Below, piece after piece: positions 56,769 through 64,000 of a stretch of DNA of 64,000 nt; positions within the stretch are counted from its first letter, which is position 1, and each line of letters begins with the position of its first letter. This stretch comes from Sinomonas humi (GTDB taxonomy: Bacteria; Actinomycetota; Actinomycetes; Actinomycetales; Micrococcaceae). The stretch is from NCBI RefSeq assembly GCF_000802235.1, contig NZ_JTDL01000147.1, positions 23,683 to 87,682 on the forward strand, given 5' to 3'. The notes under the pieces were generated by a model, which saw only the letters and a list, made by a program, of their open reading frames with translations, did not search any database and was not told the DNA's origin. A program made the translations under genes and the position numbers.

Positions 56769-56852
56769 AATGACCTTCCCCCAGAGGCCGATGAGCCAGT
56801 TGCCACAGCCTAAAGGGAAACCCGCGCTGTGGGAACAGTTCAGAAGACGCGC

Positions 56853-57734
56853 TCAGAACAGGACTGTCGCGAAGGTCCCCACGCGCTCGAAGCCGACCCG
56901 CTCATAGCAGGCCTTGGCACGCTCGTTGTAGTCGTTGACGTAGAGGCTCACGATCGGGGCGAGCTGACGGGCGATACTCACAACCGCTGCCATCCCGCCG
57001 TGGCTCAAGCCGAGTCCTCGATGCGCGGGGGCGACCCACACCCCCTGGACTTGGCTCGCGGCGGAAGAAACCGCACCGAGTTCCGCCTTGAAGACCACCT
57101 CGCCGTGGTCCCCGAAGCGGGCCATCGAATGGCCTTGCTGGATGAGCTGACGGACCCGCCGGTAGTAGTTGTCGCTGCCTCCGGCCACGGGCGAATACCC
57201 GACTTCCTCCTCGAACATCGCCACGCACGCCGGAGCGACGGCGTCGAAGTCATCGAGTCCCGTCACCCGGACGAGCGGGTCGGGCCGAACACTCGCTCCG
57301 CCCTCGATCGCCATGAGCGGCTGCACAGGACGGACTTCCCGGGCTCGGGGACCGCCCAACCCTTCGTACAGCGCGAGCGTCGGCTCCGCTGGCCCGAAGA
57401 TCGAAGCGAACCGTCGGTTCGCACCGCGGATCACCTCGGCGAACGCGGGAGCGGCCTCTTCCTGCATGCCGACCGGGACAATGTTGGCACCGAGCCAACA
57501 AGCGCTCACAAGCCGCCCATCGCCGTCGTACGCGCCAAGGATCTCAGCGCCGCTCTGGGTGGGCGCCGCCGAACCGGCGGTGAGGAGGTGCGCCGCGATG
57601 AAGACGTTGGCCACAGGGTCGAGAGCAGCAAGCTCGCAGAGCTCGAGGGTGTCCTCGTGCCCTAGCCTGCGGATCAGCGGGTCTCGTCTACGAGACGGTG
57701 ACCACGGGGCCGCCCGCTGAAGCATCTTCGCCAT
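56853..57734 (-). CDS. GNAT acetyltransferase with DUF4081 domain
   Basis: A 293-residue protein. The N-terminal part (about 30-170) is DUF4081-like, a GNAT-related domain; the C-terminal part has the acetyl-CoA-binding [19 protein letters not shown] and the [18 protein letters not shown] segment. It is regularly found behind ispG in actinobacteria. The substrate is unknown. Its annotated start overlaps ispG by 47 bases with GGAGG close upstream; a later start would shorten only a non-conserved N-terminus. Confidence 0.87.
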   Translation of the reverse strand: MAKMLQRAAPWSPSRRRDPLIRRLGHEDTLELCELAALDPVANVFIAAHLLTAGSAAPTQSGAEILGAYDGDGRLVSACWLGANIVPVGMQEEAAPAFAEVIRGANRRFASIFGPAEPTLALYEGLGGPRAREVRPVQPLMAIEGGASVRPDPLVRVTGLDDFDAVAPACVAMFEEEVGYSPVAGGSDNYYRRVRQLIQQGHSMARFGDHGEVVFKAELGAVSSAASQVQGVWVAPAHRGLGLSHGGMAAVVSIARQLAPIVSLYVNDYNERAKACYERVGFERVGTFATVLF

Positions 57735-58854
57735 CAGCCTCCCCCATCTCCTCAGCGATCTTCATCGCCTCTTCGATCAGCGTCTCGACAATCTCGCTCT
57801 CCGAGACCGTCTTGATGACCTCGCCCTTGACGAAGATCTGGCCCTTGCCGTTGCCGGAGGCCACCCCGAGATCGGCCTCGCGGGCCTCCCCGGGACCATT
57901 CACGACGCACCCCATGACGGCCACGCGGAGCGGGAAGGTCATGCCCTCGAGGCCGGCCGTCACCTCTTCCGCGAGCTTGTACACGTCGACCTGTGCCCGG
58001 CCGCACGAGGGGCACGAGACAATCTCGAGCCGTCGCGGGCGGAGGTTGAGGGACTGGAGGATTTGGATGCCGACCTTGACCTCTTCGACGGGCGGCGCCG
58101 AGAGGGAGACGCGGATCGTGTCGCCGATTCCCCGCGAGAGGAGGGCGCCGAACGCCGTCGCAGACTTGATCGTGCCTTGGAAGGCCGGACCGGCCTCGGT
58201 CACACCGAGGTGGAGCGGCCAATCGCCCTGCTCGGCGAGGAGCTCGTACGCGCGCACCATAACGACCGGGTCGTTGTGCTTGACCGAGATCTTGAAGTCA
58301 TGGAAGTCATGCTCCTCGAAGAGGCTCGCCTCCCAGAGGGCACTCTCGACGAGCGCCTCCGGCGTCGCCTTTCCGTACTTCTTCAGCAGGCGGGCGTCGA
58401 GGGAGCCGGCGTTGACCCCGATGCGGATCGACGTGCCATGGTCCTTCGCGGCCTGCGCGATCTCCTTGACCTGATCGTCGAACTTCCGGATGTTGCCCGG
58501 GTTCACGCGGACCGCCGCACACCCGGCCTCGATCGCGGCGAAGACGTACTTCGGCTGGAAGTGAATGTCCGCGATGACCGGGATCTGGGACTTCTTCGCG
58601 ATGATCGGGAGTGCCTCGGCGTCGTCCGCCGACGGGCACGCAACCCGCACGATGTCGCATCCCGCCGCAGTCAGCTCCGCGATCTGCTGGAGGGTCGCGT
58701 TGATGTCCGTGGTCGGCGTCGTCGTCATGGATTGGACGCTGATCGGGTACTCGGAGCCGACCCCCACCGAGCCGACGTGGATCTGGCGCGTCTTGCGTCG
58801 CGGGGCGAGGACTGGCGGCGGGGAGGCTGGCATTCCGAGGCTGACCGAAGTCAC
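57688..58854 (-). CDS. ispG: (E)-4-hydroxy-3-methylbut-2-enyl-diphosphate synthase
   Basis: This 4Fe-4S enzyme forms HMBPP in the MEP isoprenoid pathway. The 388-residue protein has a TIM-barrel part ([34 protein letters not shown]) and the cluster-binding [14 protein letters not shown] and [11 protein letters not shown]. The pathway enzyme Dxr is encoded two genes upstream. Confidence 0.97.
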   Translation of the reverse strand: MTSVSLGMPASPPPVLAPRRKTRQIHVGSVGVGSEYPISVQSMTTTPTTDINATLQQIAELTAAGCDIVRVACPSADDAEALPIIAKKSQIPVIADIHFQPKYVFAAIEAGCAAVRVNPGNIRKFDDQVKEIAQAAKDHGTSIRIGVNAGSLDARLLKKYGKATPEALVESALWEASLFEEHDFHDFKISVKHNDPVVMVRAYELLAEQGDWPLHLGVTEAGPAFQGTIKSATAFGALLSRGIGDTIRVSLSAPPVEEVKVGIQILQSLNLRPRRLEIVSCPSCGRAQVDVYKLAEEVTAGLEGMTFPLRVAVMGCVVNGPGEAREADLGVASGNGKGQIFVKGEVIKTVSESEIVETLIEEAMKIAEEMGEADGEDASAGGPVVTVS

Positions 58855-58879
58855 GAGAACTCCTTGCTGAGGGGTGTTT

Positions 58880-59170
58880 TCAGAACTGGGAAGCGAGGGG
58901 GCCTGTTACTGGGTTCCACGCGATGGTGGACGATCCCGCGAGCAGGCCTTCGACTGCGAAGGGATCCTGCTCGAGCAGCGACTGGAGGGCTTCGGCGTCG
59001 TCCGCCTTCATGAGCAGGAGCGCTCCGCTGCCGTCCTCGTACGGACCGCTCGCGAGGAGCTGCCCCTTGTCCGCGATATCCGCGAGCCACCCGCGGTGAT
59101 CCGGGCGGACTTCGTCCCGGCGGCTGGCAGTGGAGGCATCGTAGCGGTATTCAACGGCGAAGACGGTCAT
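58880..59170 (-). CDS. YCII-related (YciI family) protein
   Basis: A 96-residue ferredoxin-like-fold protein ([40 protein letters not shown]). YciI proteins have a conserved His/Asp pair and unknown catalytic roles. It is inserted between rseP and ispG with short gaps, so it probably shares their transcript. No link to isoprenoid synthesis is known. Confidence 0.85.
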   Translation of the reverse strand: MTVFAVEYRYDASTASRRDEVRPDHRGWLADIADKGQLLASGPYEDGSGALLLMKADDAEALQSLLEQDPFAVEGLLAGSSTIAWNPVTGPLASQF

Positions 59171-59191
59171 GGGTCCAGACTATCCCTCCGC

Positions 59192-60526
59192 TCACCCGAA
59201 TAGGTTCACGGGCTTGACGATATCGGCGTAGATGAGCAGCACGCTCATCGCGATGAGCACGCTTGCGACGGCGTACGTGAGCGGCAGGAGCTTGGCGATG
59301 TCGAAGGGGCCCGGGTCGGGCCGCCTCCGCCATGATGCGAGCCGCCGTCGGACGCCTTCGTACAGCGCGCCTGCGACGTGGCCACCGTCGAGCGGGAGGA
59401 GCGGCACGAGGTTGAAGACCGCGAGCGCAAGGTTGACCCCGGCCAGAAGGCCGAACAAAGTTGCGATCCGTGCCGAGAGCGGAACGTCTTGGAGCGAGGC
59501 CACCTCGCCCGCCACGCGCCCTACGCCGACCACGCTCATGGGGCCGTTCGGATCCCGCGGCGCACTGCCGAACGCCGCTTGGGCGACGCCGATGACGCGC
59601 GCAGGAAGATTGACGACGACGCCCGCGACTTGGGCGACGTTCTGCCCGACGGCGGGGAGCACCGACGTCGCGGGCTGAGGGGTGAGCGCCTGCCGTGCGC
59701 TGATGCCGACGAAGCCGGACTCGGTTGTCTTGTAGCTCCCGTCCGCGTTCTTGACCGGCTGTCCGTCCGGTCCGTAGACGGCGACGGAGTAGAGCACGGG
59801 GCTGATCTTCAGGTCGACGTCCTTGCCGCCGCGGTCAACCGTGATGCTTACGGTCTTCCCCGCAGAGGCCCGGATCCATGTGCTCATCTGGTCCCAGCCG
59901 GTGACCTCTTTGCCGTCGAAGCGGACCACGGTGTCGCCCGGCTGCAGGCCGGCGGCCGCAGCAGGTGTCTTCGTGCAGGTGGACGTGTCGGTGGTGGTCT
60001 GCTGCTGGTTCGCGGGAACCATGCAGGCCGAAACGGACGCGATCTGATTCGTAGGTTCCGCAATGCCGAAGCCCATGAGCACGACGGCCGTGAACAGGAT
60101 CCCCAGGAGGATGTTCATCGCCGGGCCGCCGAGCATGATGATGATCTTCTTCCAGACCGGCAGCTGGTAGAACAGGCGCCCGTGATCCTCTGGCCGGACC
60201 TCTTCGTGGGCTTGGTCTCTTGCGGCCTCCGCAAGGCCCTGGAACATTCCCGTGCTGGACTGCCGGACGGAGCCGTCACGCTGGTTGGGCGGGTACATGC
60301 CGACCATCTGGACGTAGCCGCCGAGCGGGAGGGCCTTGATGCCGTATTCCGTCTCGCCCTTCCGCCTCGACCAGACCGTCGGCCCGAAGCCGATCATGTA
60401 GCGGGTGACGCGCACATTGAAGAGCTTCGCGGGCAGAAGATGCCCGATTTCGTGGAGCGCGATGGAGACGGCGATTCCGATGGCGACGAAGAGGACGCCG
60501 AGGATGAAAAGCACGGTGGGGTTCAA
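59192..60526 (-). CDS. rseP: Site-2 protease, RseP/M50 type
   Basis: A zinc intramembrane protease that cleaves membrane-bound regulators. The HEIGH motif is at 25-29 of the TTG-started protein (444 residues). A PDZ domain lies in the middle (AAGLQPGDTVVRFDGKEV) and the second metal motif NLVPLLPLDGGH is near the C-terminus. The TTG at 60526 has AGGA 6 bases upstream and avoids overlap with dxr; an ATG at 60577 would overlap dxr by 26 bases. dxr-rseP-ispG is the usual order. Confidence 0.93.
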   Translation of the reverse strand: MNPTVLFILGVLFVAIGIAVSIALHEIGHLLPAKLFNVRVTRYMIGFGPTVWSRRKGETEYGIKALPLGGYVQMVGMYPPNQRDGSVRQSSTGMFQGLAEAARDQAHEEVRPEDHGRLFYQLPVWKKIIIMLGGPAMNILLGILFTAVVLMGFGIAEPTNQIASVSACMVPANQQQTTTDTSTCTKTPAAAAGLQPGDTVVRFDGKEVTGWDQMSTWIRASAGKTVSITVDRGGKDVDLKISPVLYSVAVYGPDGQPVKNADGSYKTTESGFVGISARQALTPQPATSVLPAVGQNVAQVAGVVVNLPARVIGVAQAAFGSAPRDPNGPMSVVGVGRVAGEVASLQDVPLSARIATLFGLLAGVNLALAVFNLVPLLPLDGGHVAGALYEGVRRRLASWRRRPDPGPFDIAKLLPLTYAVASVLIAMSVLLIYADIVKPVNLFG

Positions 60527-60551
60527 CGAAAATCCTGTTCTGGCGGCTGGC

Positions 60552-61757
60552 TCAGCTAGCCAAACGCTCATGGGCACGCTTCCGTGCCCACTCTTCAGCC
60601 GCGAGCACGGAGTCCACAGTCAATTCCGAGGATCCGCTATGCTCCCGCAGAACTGCTTCGACCGTGTCCACGATATCGAGGAAGCCGATCCTGCCGGCGT
60701 GGAACGCCTCGACGGCCTCCTCGTTGGCGGCATTGAAGACGGCGGGGAAGGTACTCCCCTGCTTCGCTGCGTCGCGTGCGAGGTCGACGGCGGGGAACGC
60801 GCGGGTGTCGAGCGGCTCGAACGTCCAAGCAGTGGCCTGGGTCCAGTCGCACGGACGGGCCGCATGCGGAACCCGGTCGGGCCAGCCTAGACCGAGGGCA
60901 ATCGGGAGCCGCATGTCGGGAGGCGACGCTTGGGCGATCACGGCGCCGTCCGCGAACTGCACCATGGAGTGCACCACCGACTGCGGGTGCACGACGACGT
61001 CGATCGACTCGAGCGCGACCCCGAACAAGAGGTGGGCCTCGATGAGTTCCAGGCCCTTGTTGACGAGCGTCGCCGAATTCGTCGTGACGACGCGGCCCAT
61101 GTTCCACGTCGGGTGGTGGAGCGCCTCGGCCGGGGTGACGTTCCGCAGTTCCTCCCGGCTGCGGCCTCGGAAAGGACCGCCGGATGCCGTGAGGATCAGC
61201 CGCTCGACCTCGTTCGGTTGGCCGGCCCGAAGGCATTGCGCAATCGCCGAATGCTCCGAGTCGACGGGCACGATCTGACCCGGAGCCGCTGCGCCCGCCA
61301 CTAGGGCGCCCCCCACGATCAGGCTTTCCTTGTTCGCCAGCGCGAGCTTCGCGCCTGACGCAAGAACGGCAAGCGTCGGAGCGAGACCGATACTTCCCGT
61401 GATCCCGTTGAGGACCACGTCCGCGCCTCCATTGGGCCCGTTCCATTGGGCGATGCTGCTCGAAGCATCAGGGCCAGCGAAGAGTTCGGGCATGTACTCG
61501 GCGACACCCTCTGCCTTGGCGGCCCCCGAAATCAAGCTGCGGAGCTCGTCGAGGCTGCCTTCTGCTATTCCAACCGCCTCAGCTCGAGCGTGCACGGCTT
61601 GGAGTGCCAACAACCCGAGGTTGGCTCCCCCAGCGCTCAGTGCGGCTACGCGGAAACGGTCGGGAGCGCCGGCGACGACGTCAAGGGCCTGCGTGCCAAT
61701 GCTGCCCGTGGAGCCGAGGATGATCACGGAGCGCTGCTCGGAAGCCGGGTTCTGCAT
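60552..61757 (-). CDS. dxr: 1-deoxy-D-xylulose 5-phosphate reductoisomerase
   Basis: It converts DXP to MEP using NADPH, the committed MEP-pathway step. The 401-residue protein has the NADPH motif GSTGSIGTQALDVV, the substrate/metal region VDSEHSAIAQCL and ASGGPFRG, then HPTWNMG. TTTACT lies 6 bases before the ATG at 61757 (leaderless); another ATG is at 61775. rseP and ispG follow. Confidence 0.97.
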   Translation of the reverse strand: MQNPASEQRSVIILGSTGSIGTQALDVVAGAPDRFRVAALSAGGANLGLLALQAVHARAEAVGIAEGSLDELRSLISGAAKAEGVAEYMPELFAGPDASSSIAQWNGPNGGADVVLNGITGSIGLAPTLAVLASGAKLALANKESLIVGGALVAGAAAPGQIVPVDSEHSAIAQCLRAGQPNEVERLILTASGGPFRGRSREELRNVTPAEALHHPTWNMGRVVTTNSATLVNKGLELIEAHLLFGVALESIDVVVHPQSVVHSMVQFADGAVIAQASPPDMRLPIALGLGWPDRVPHAARPCDWTQATAWTFEPLDTRAFPAVDLARDAAKQGSTFPAVFNAANEEAVEAFHAGRIGFLDIVDTVEAVLREHSGSSELTVDSVLAAEEWARKRAHERLAS

Positions 61758-61922
61758 GTCACCAGTAAACCCCACCGAGGTGGTCTATCAGAGCGACTCA
61801 GTGGTCGGGACCGTGGCGCTGGGCCTTGCTACTGTCGCCGAAACTGCTCGGCTTCCTTGTTGTTTGCTCTGTCCAACCGGGCGCTACGTCGCGGCCACCG
61901 CGCAACTGATTTGGGGGATGAC

Positions 61923-62558
61923 TTGAGGCTGCACCGTTCGTTCGCTTGTTCTTTGCTACTCCTTTGCTTGCTCGCTATGGCGGCCTGCGGCGCCCCTGCC
62001 GACGCCAAAGGGACCCGGCCCCCTTCCGAGAAGGCCACGGAGACGACGGCGGCGAGCTCGCCAGCCTCGACCGCTTCACCGGACCCGCGCCCTACTCCTG
62101 CCAGCTCGCGCGGCCCTGCGCGCAACGTGCCCCCACCGGTGCTGCCGGAGGCCGCGAAGCAAAACACGGCGGAGGGCTTCGAGGCGTTCACGCAGTACTG
62201 GTTCGACACTGTCACCTACGCGCTCGAGACTGGTGACAGCGAGCCTCTAAGGGAAATCTCCTTGCCTGACTGCAAGATGTGCAACGGCTACGCTCATCGG
62301 TCAGCCCAAATCGCCGCAAACAGCGAATGGAATGTTGGTCCGAAATGGAGAATTAGCGAATTTCAAGGAGCTCCCTCACCCCTTCCCCTCAGGCAGGCCC
62401 GAGCGGTATTTCTTCTCGACGAATCCAGCTCGGCCCACTATTCCAGCAGCGGTACGAATCTCGAAAGTCGCGAACCTACAAGCGATGGACACTTGAAGGC
62501 CGCATACGCCGTATTCGGTGCTGATCAGTGGATCATGGCTGAGGTAGGAAACAATTGA
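61923..62558 (+). CDS. DUF6318 family lipoprotein, copy 2
   Basis: A 211-residue lipoprotein: signal peptide with lipobox AMAAC (Cys at about residue 22), a Thr/Ser/Pro linker, then the DUF6318 domain (AKQNTAEGFEAFTQYWFDTV, TYALETG, cysteine pair CKMC). It matches copy 1 (16824-17450) closely in the first half. The second half, from about 62270, is much less G/C-rich with rarer codons. No ATG fits; the TTG at 61923 has GGGGG 6 bases upstream. The PKD-protein gene starts at its stop codon. Confidence 0.8.
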   Translation: MRLHRSFACSLLLLCLLAMAACGAPADAKGTRPPSEKATETTAASSPASTASPDPRPTPASSRGPARNVPPPVLPEAAKQNTAEGFEAFTQYWFDTVTYALETGDSEPLREISLPDCKMCNGYAHRSAQIAANSEWNVGPKWRISEFQGAPSPLPLRQARAVFLLDESSSAHYSSSGTNLESREPTSDGHLKAAYAVFGADQWIMAEVGNN

Positions 62559-63427
62559 TGGGCGCCTCCCGAGCCCTGTCCTTCATGCTTGCAATCCAAA
62601 TCGGCACCATAGTAGGAAGCGATTGGACGAATAGCGATTTCAATGGTGAGGCTGTCCAAGTTCACGGAAACGCGGAAGGTCGCGTGGAATACAAGTTCCC
62701 TGAGCCACCAAATGGAGTTTCCGACCCTTACGTCTACAGCTACAAGCCGGCATGCGACGGGACCGGAGGCCCAACTCCCGTACGCATGTGCCAGAAGCTC
62801 AATGCCCAGTGCTCTGCACAGCCCAAGGGCCAGATGGTTCTGTGGTTCCGCGCTCCAGCCGCAAGTCCCACTGCGTGGGTAAGCCAAGACCTGTCCTGCA
62901 TGTACGACGGCGTTCCTCCGGAGCGTCCGGGCGGGGGCGGGGCGGTGGTTGTGGTGACGGAGCGGCAGTTGCGGGAGCTGCCGATCGTTCCGGCGGGGTT
63001 GGGGGTGCAGCCGGGGCGGCATACGCTCCGGGGCGCGGAGACGAATGTGTATGCGGAGCCGGCGCAGCAGTCGTTCCGGGTCTCGGTCCTGGGCCGGGGG
63101 GTGGAGGTGCGGGTGCGCCCGGTGGAGCACCGGTTCGACTACGGGGACGGGGCGTCGCTGGCCAGCGCGGCCCCGGGCGGGCCGCTGCCGGAGGAGCGGT
63201 GGGGGGAGAGGACGGCCACGGGCCATGTGTACCGGGCGACCGGGGACTACACGGTGGGCCTGGTGACGGTGTTCGCCGGGGAGTTCTCGGTCGAGGGCGG
63301 CCCGTGGCAGCCGATCGCCGGCACGGCCTTGGTCCCCTCCCGGCCGCGGGAGGTCTCGGTGTGGCGCTCCGAGGTGCATCTCTATGCCGAGGACTGCAAC
63401 GCCAACCCCCGCGGCGAAGGCTGCTGA
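62558..63427 (+). CDS. Exported PKD-domain protein with a composite base composition
   Basis: A 289-residue protein. The N-terminus (MGASRALSFMLAIQIGTIVGSD) looks like a short signal peptide. The first 115 residues are not recognised and have several cysteines. After a Gly-rich hinge near residue 125 comes a domain with RFDYGDG and HVYRATGDYTVGLVTV, the PKD pattern. The hinge coincides with a sharp switch to very G-rich sequence at about 62930. The ATG overlaps the lipoprotein stop (TGATG). Function unknown; probably a surface protein working with the DUF6318 lipoprotein. Confidence 0.75.
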   Translation: MGASRALSFMLAIQIGTIVGSDWTNSDFNGEAVQVHGNAEGRVEYKFPEPPNGVSDPYVYSYKPACDGTGGPTPVRMCQKLNAQCSAQPKGQMVLWFRAPAASPTAWVSQDLSCMYDGVPPERPGGGGAVVVVTERQLRELPIVPAGLGVQPGRHTLRGAETNVYAEPAQQSFRVSVLGRGVEVRVRPVEHRFDYGDGASLASAAPGGPLPEERWGERTATGHVYRATGDYTVGLVTVFAGEFSVEGGPWQPIAGTALVPSRPREVSVWRSEVHLYAEDCNANPRGEGC

Positions 63428-63507
63428 ACCCGAGCCCTGCACCCGCCGCCCCCCTCCGGGGTGCCCTTGGCTGCCCCGCATCGGCCGCCTCTGCATCCCC
63501 TGCGGAT

Positions 63508-63575
63508 CGGACCCGGGCCCTCCGTCTGCCTCCGCGGGTTCTTCGTGCTCCGGGTCCGCCTCGGTCTTATTTTGT
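63508..63575 (+). terminator. Hairpin followed by TCTTATTTT
   Basis: CGGACCCGG (63508-63516) pairs perfectly with CCGGGTCCG (63550-63558). A T-rich stretch TCTTATTTT follows within 12 bases. It lies about 80 bases past the PKD gene and is the likely end of the DUF6318-PKD transcript. The loop of 33 bases is long. Confidence 0.5.
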
Positions 63576-63648
63576 CGGAGGCCCTCCGTAGGCTCGGATC
63601 AGGGTTTCGGGGAGCGGGACTCTCGGGCCGATGAGGGGGTGACGGGCG

Positions 63649-64000
63649 ATGGACGAACCGCAGGATCCATGCGGACCCGGCCAGCCGGAGGACCGGCCGG
63701 AAGACTTGCCGGACGGGTGGCCGGGCGGTTGCCCTGCGCCGTGGACGGAGAGCTGGGCCGACGGCGTCCCCTCCGGCATCCTCTCCCCAGACGGCGAGGC
63801 CCCCTGCAGCCCGTCCGCCGGTATCGCCTCCCCCGATGCTCCCTCCGTCTGTGGTCCCTCTGACTGCAGTCCTTCCGAGTGCGGTCCGTGGGGTGGCTGG
63901 GGCGAGGCGGAGGGCTGGGGCGAGGCGGAGGGCTGGGGTGAGGCCGCCGGGGGCTGGGGCGACGGCGCTGCCGGCTCGGGGGGTGTGGCTGGGGTGGGGG
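63649..64000 (+). CDS. Start of a Gly/Trp/Pro/Cys-rich ORF running off the window
   Basis: From the ATG at 63649 the frame is open to the window end (117 codons). It begins MDEPQDPCGPGQPEDRPED and becomes Ser/Cys/Pro-rich, then repeats the unit GWGEAE. No domain is visible in this part. In related genomes such N-termini precede DUF222/HNH-type proteins, but this is only a guess. Base composition is like that of the 3' half of the PKD gene. Confidence 0.5.
   Translation, partial: MDEPQDPCGPGQPEDRPEDLPDGWPGGCPAPWTESWADGVPSGILSPDGEAPCSPSAGIASPDAPSVCGPSDCSPSECGPWGGWGEAEGWGEAEGWGEAAGGWGDGAAGSGGVAGVG
63896..63966. repeat. 18-bp tandem repeats encoding GWGEAE
   Basis: GGCTGGGGCGAGGCGGAG occurs twice in tandem and then as two diverged copies. 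All are in frame with the ORF that starts at 63649. Confidence 0.8.

Noticed and set aside
62558..62630. Frameshift joining the DUF6318 lipoprotein and the PKD protein into one gene
   Set aside because: The TGATG overlap and a plausible signal peptide fit two coupled genes; both frames are intact.
1..64000. tRNA, rRNA, CRISPR arrays, insertion sequences, integrase or attachment sites
   Set aside because: No cloverleaf-like, repeat-spacer or transposase sequence was recognised in any gap or frame by eye; a tRNAscan or ISfinder run would be decisive.

Overview
The window comes from a high-GC actinobacterium, most likely of the Micrococcaceae (Arthrobacter or Sinomonas type). The evidence is the strong G/C bias at third codon positions, the actinobacterial families (DUF3046 behind recA, ClgR-type regulator, DUF4439, two DUF6318 lipoproteins, an APF C-terminal-like cell-wall protein), the long Pro/Gly/Arg-rich N-terminus of IF2, and many starts of the leaderless TAnnnT-(6-7 nt)-ATG/GTG type. 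The assignment is inferred from gene content; no search was run.

Most of the window is a conserved actinobacterial housekeeping backbone read on the minus strand. From right to left it runs dxr, rseP, ispG, GNAT; proS; rimP, nusA, ylxR, infB, rbfA; truB, ribF; rpsO, pnp, M16 peptidase; dapB; dapA, rnj, ftsK, pgsA, cinA, clgR; recA, recX; miaB, miaA, dapF (cut by the left edge). These genes cover translation initiation, RNA decay, lysine/peptidoglycan precursor synthesis, isoprenoid synthesis, chromosome segregation, DNA repair and tRNA modification.

Accessory blocks interrupt this backbone. 6473-7030: MarR regulator. 15154-17963: SOS-type promoter with a small unknown protein, a nitrilase-family hydrolase, a membrane acyltransferase, a DUF6318 lipoprotein and a TPR membrane protein. 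18748-25279: molybdenum-cofactor genes (moaE, mog, moaC, moeA, moaA, moaD) around a membrane-anchored sulfite-oxidase-like molybdoenzyme, then a TolB-like protein. 25344-28175: LolA-like exported protein and an ABC transporter. 32455-34562: kynA-kynU coupled to ribF. 37353-39041: nucleoside deaminase and ScyD/E-like exported protein. 44670-48431: DUF4439 protein, VIT-type metal transporter, APH(6)-like kinase and TSUP transporter. 50317-53731: two NnrS-like membrane proteins, a Cys-containing HTH regulator and a DUF2249 protein. 53776-55964: ABC exporter with its TetR regulator and operator. 55968-56768: lipoprotein. 61923-64000: second DUF6318 lipoprotein, a PKD-domain protein and the start of a repeat-rich ORF cut by the right edge.

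No tRNA, rRNA, CRISPR array, insertion sequence, integrase or replication origin was recognised. No gene-free stretch exceeds 300 bases. The larger gaps are 31811-32042 (rpsO/pnp hairpin), 63428-63648 (terminator-like hairpin), 6005-6199 (recA leader with LexA-like box), 61758-61922 (dxr promoter side, otherwise nothing clear), 15385-15547 (SOS promoter) and 7453-7609 (clgR upstream region, nothing clear).

The least explained items are the LexA-type promoter driving a 76-residue unknown protein, and the low-GC segment that spans the boundary between the second DUF6318 lipoprotein and the PKD protein.
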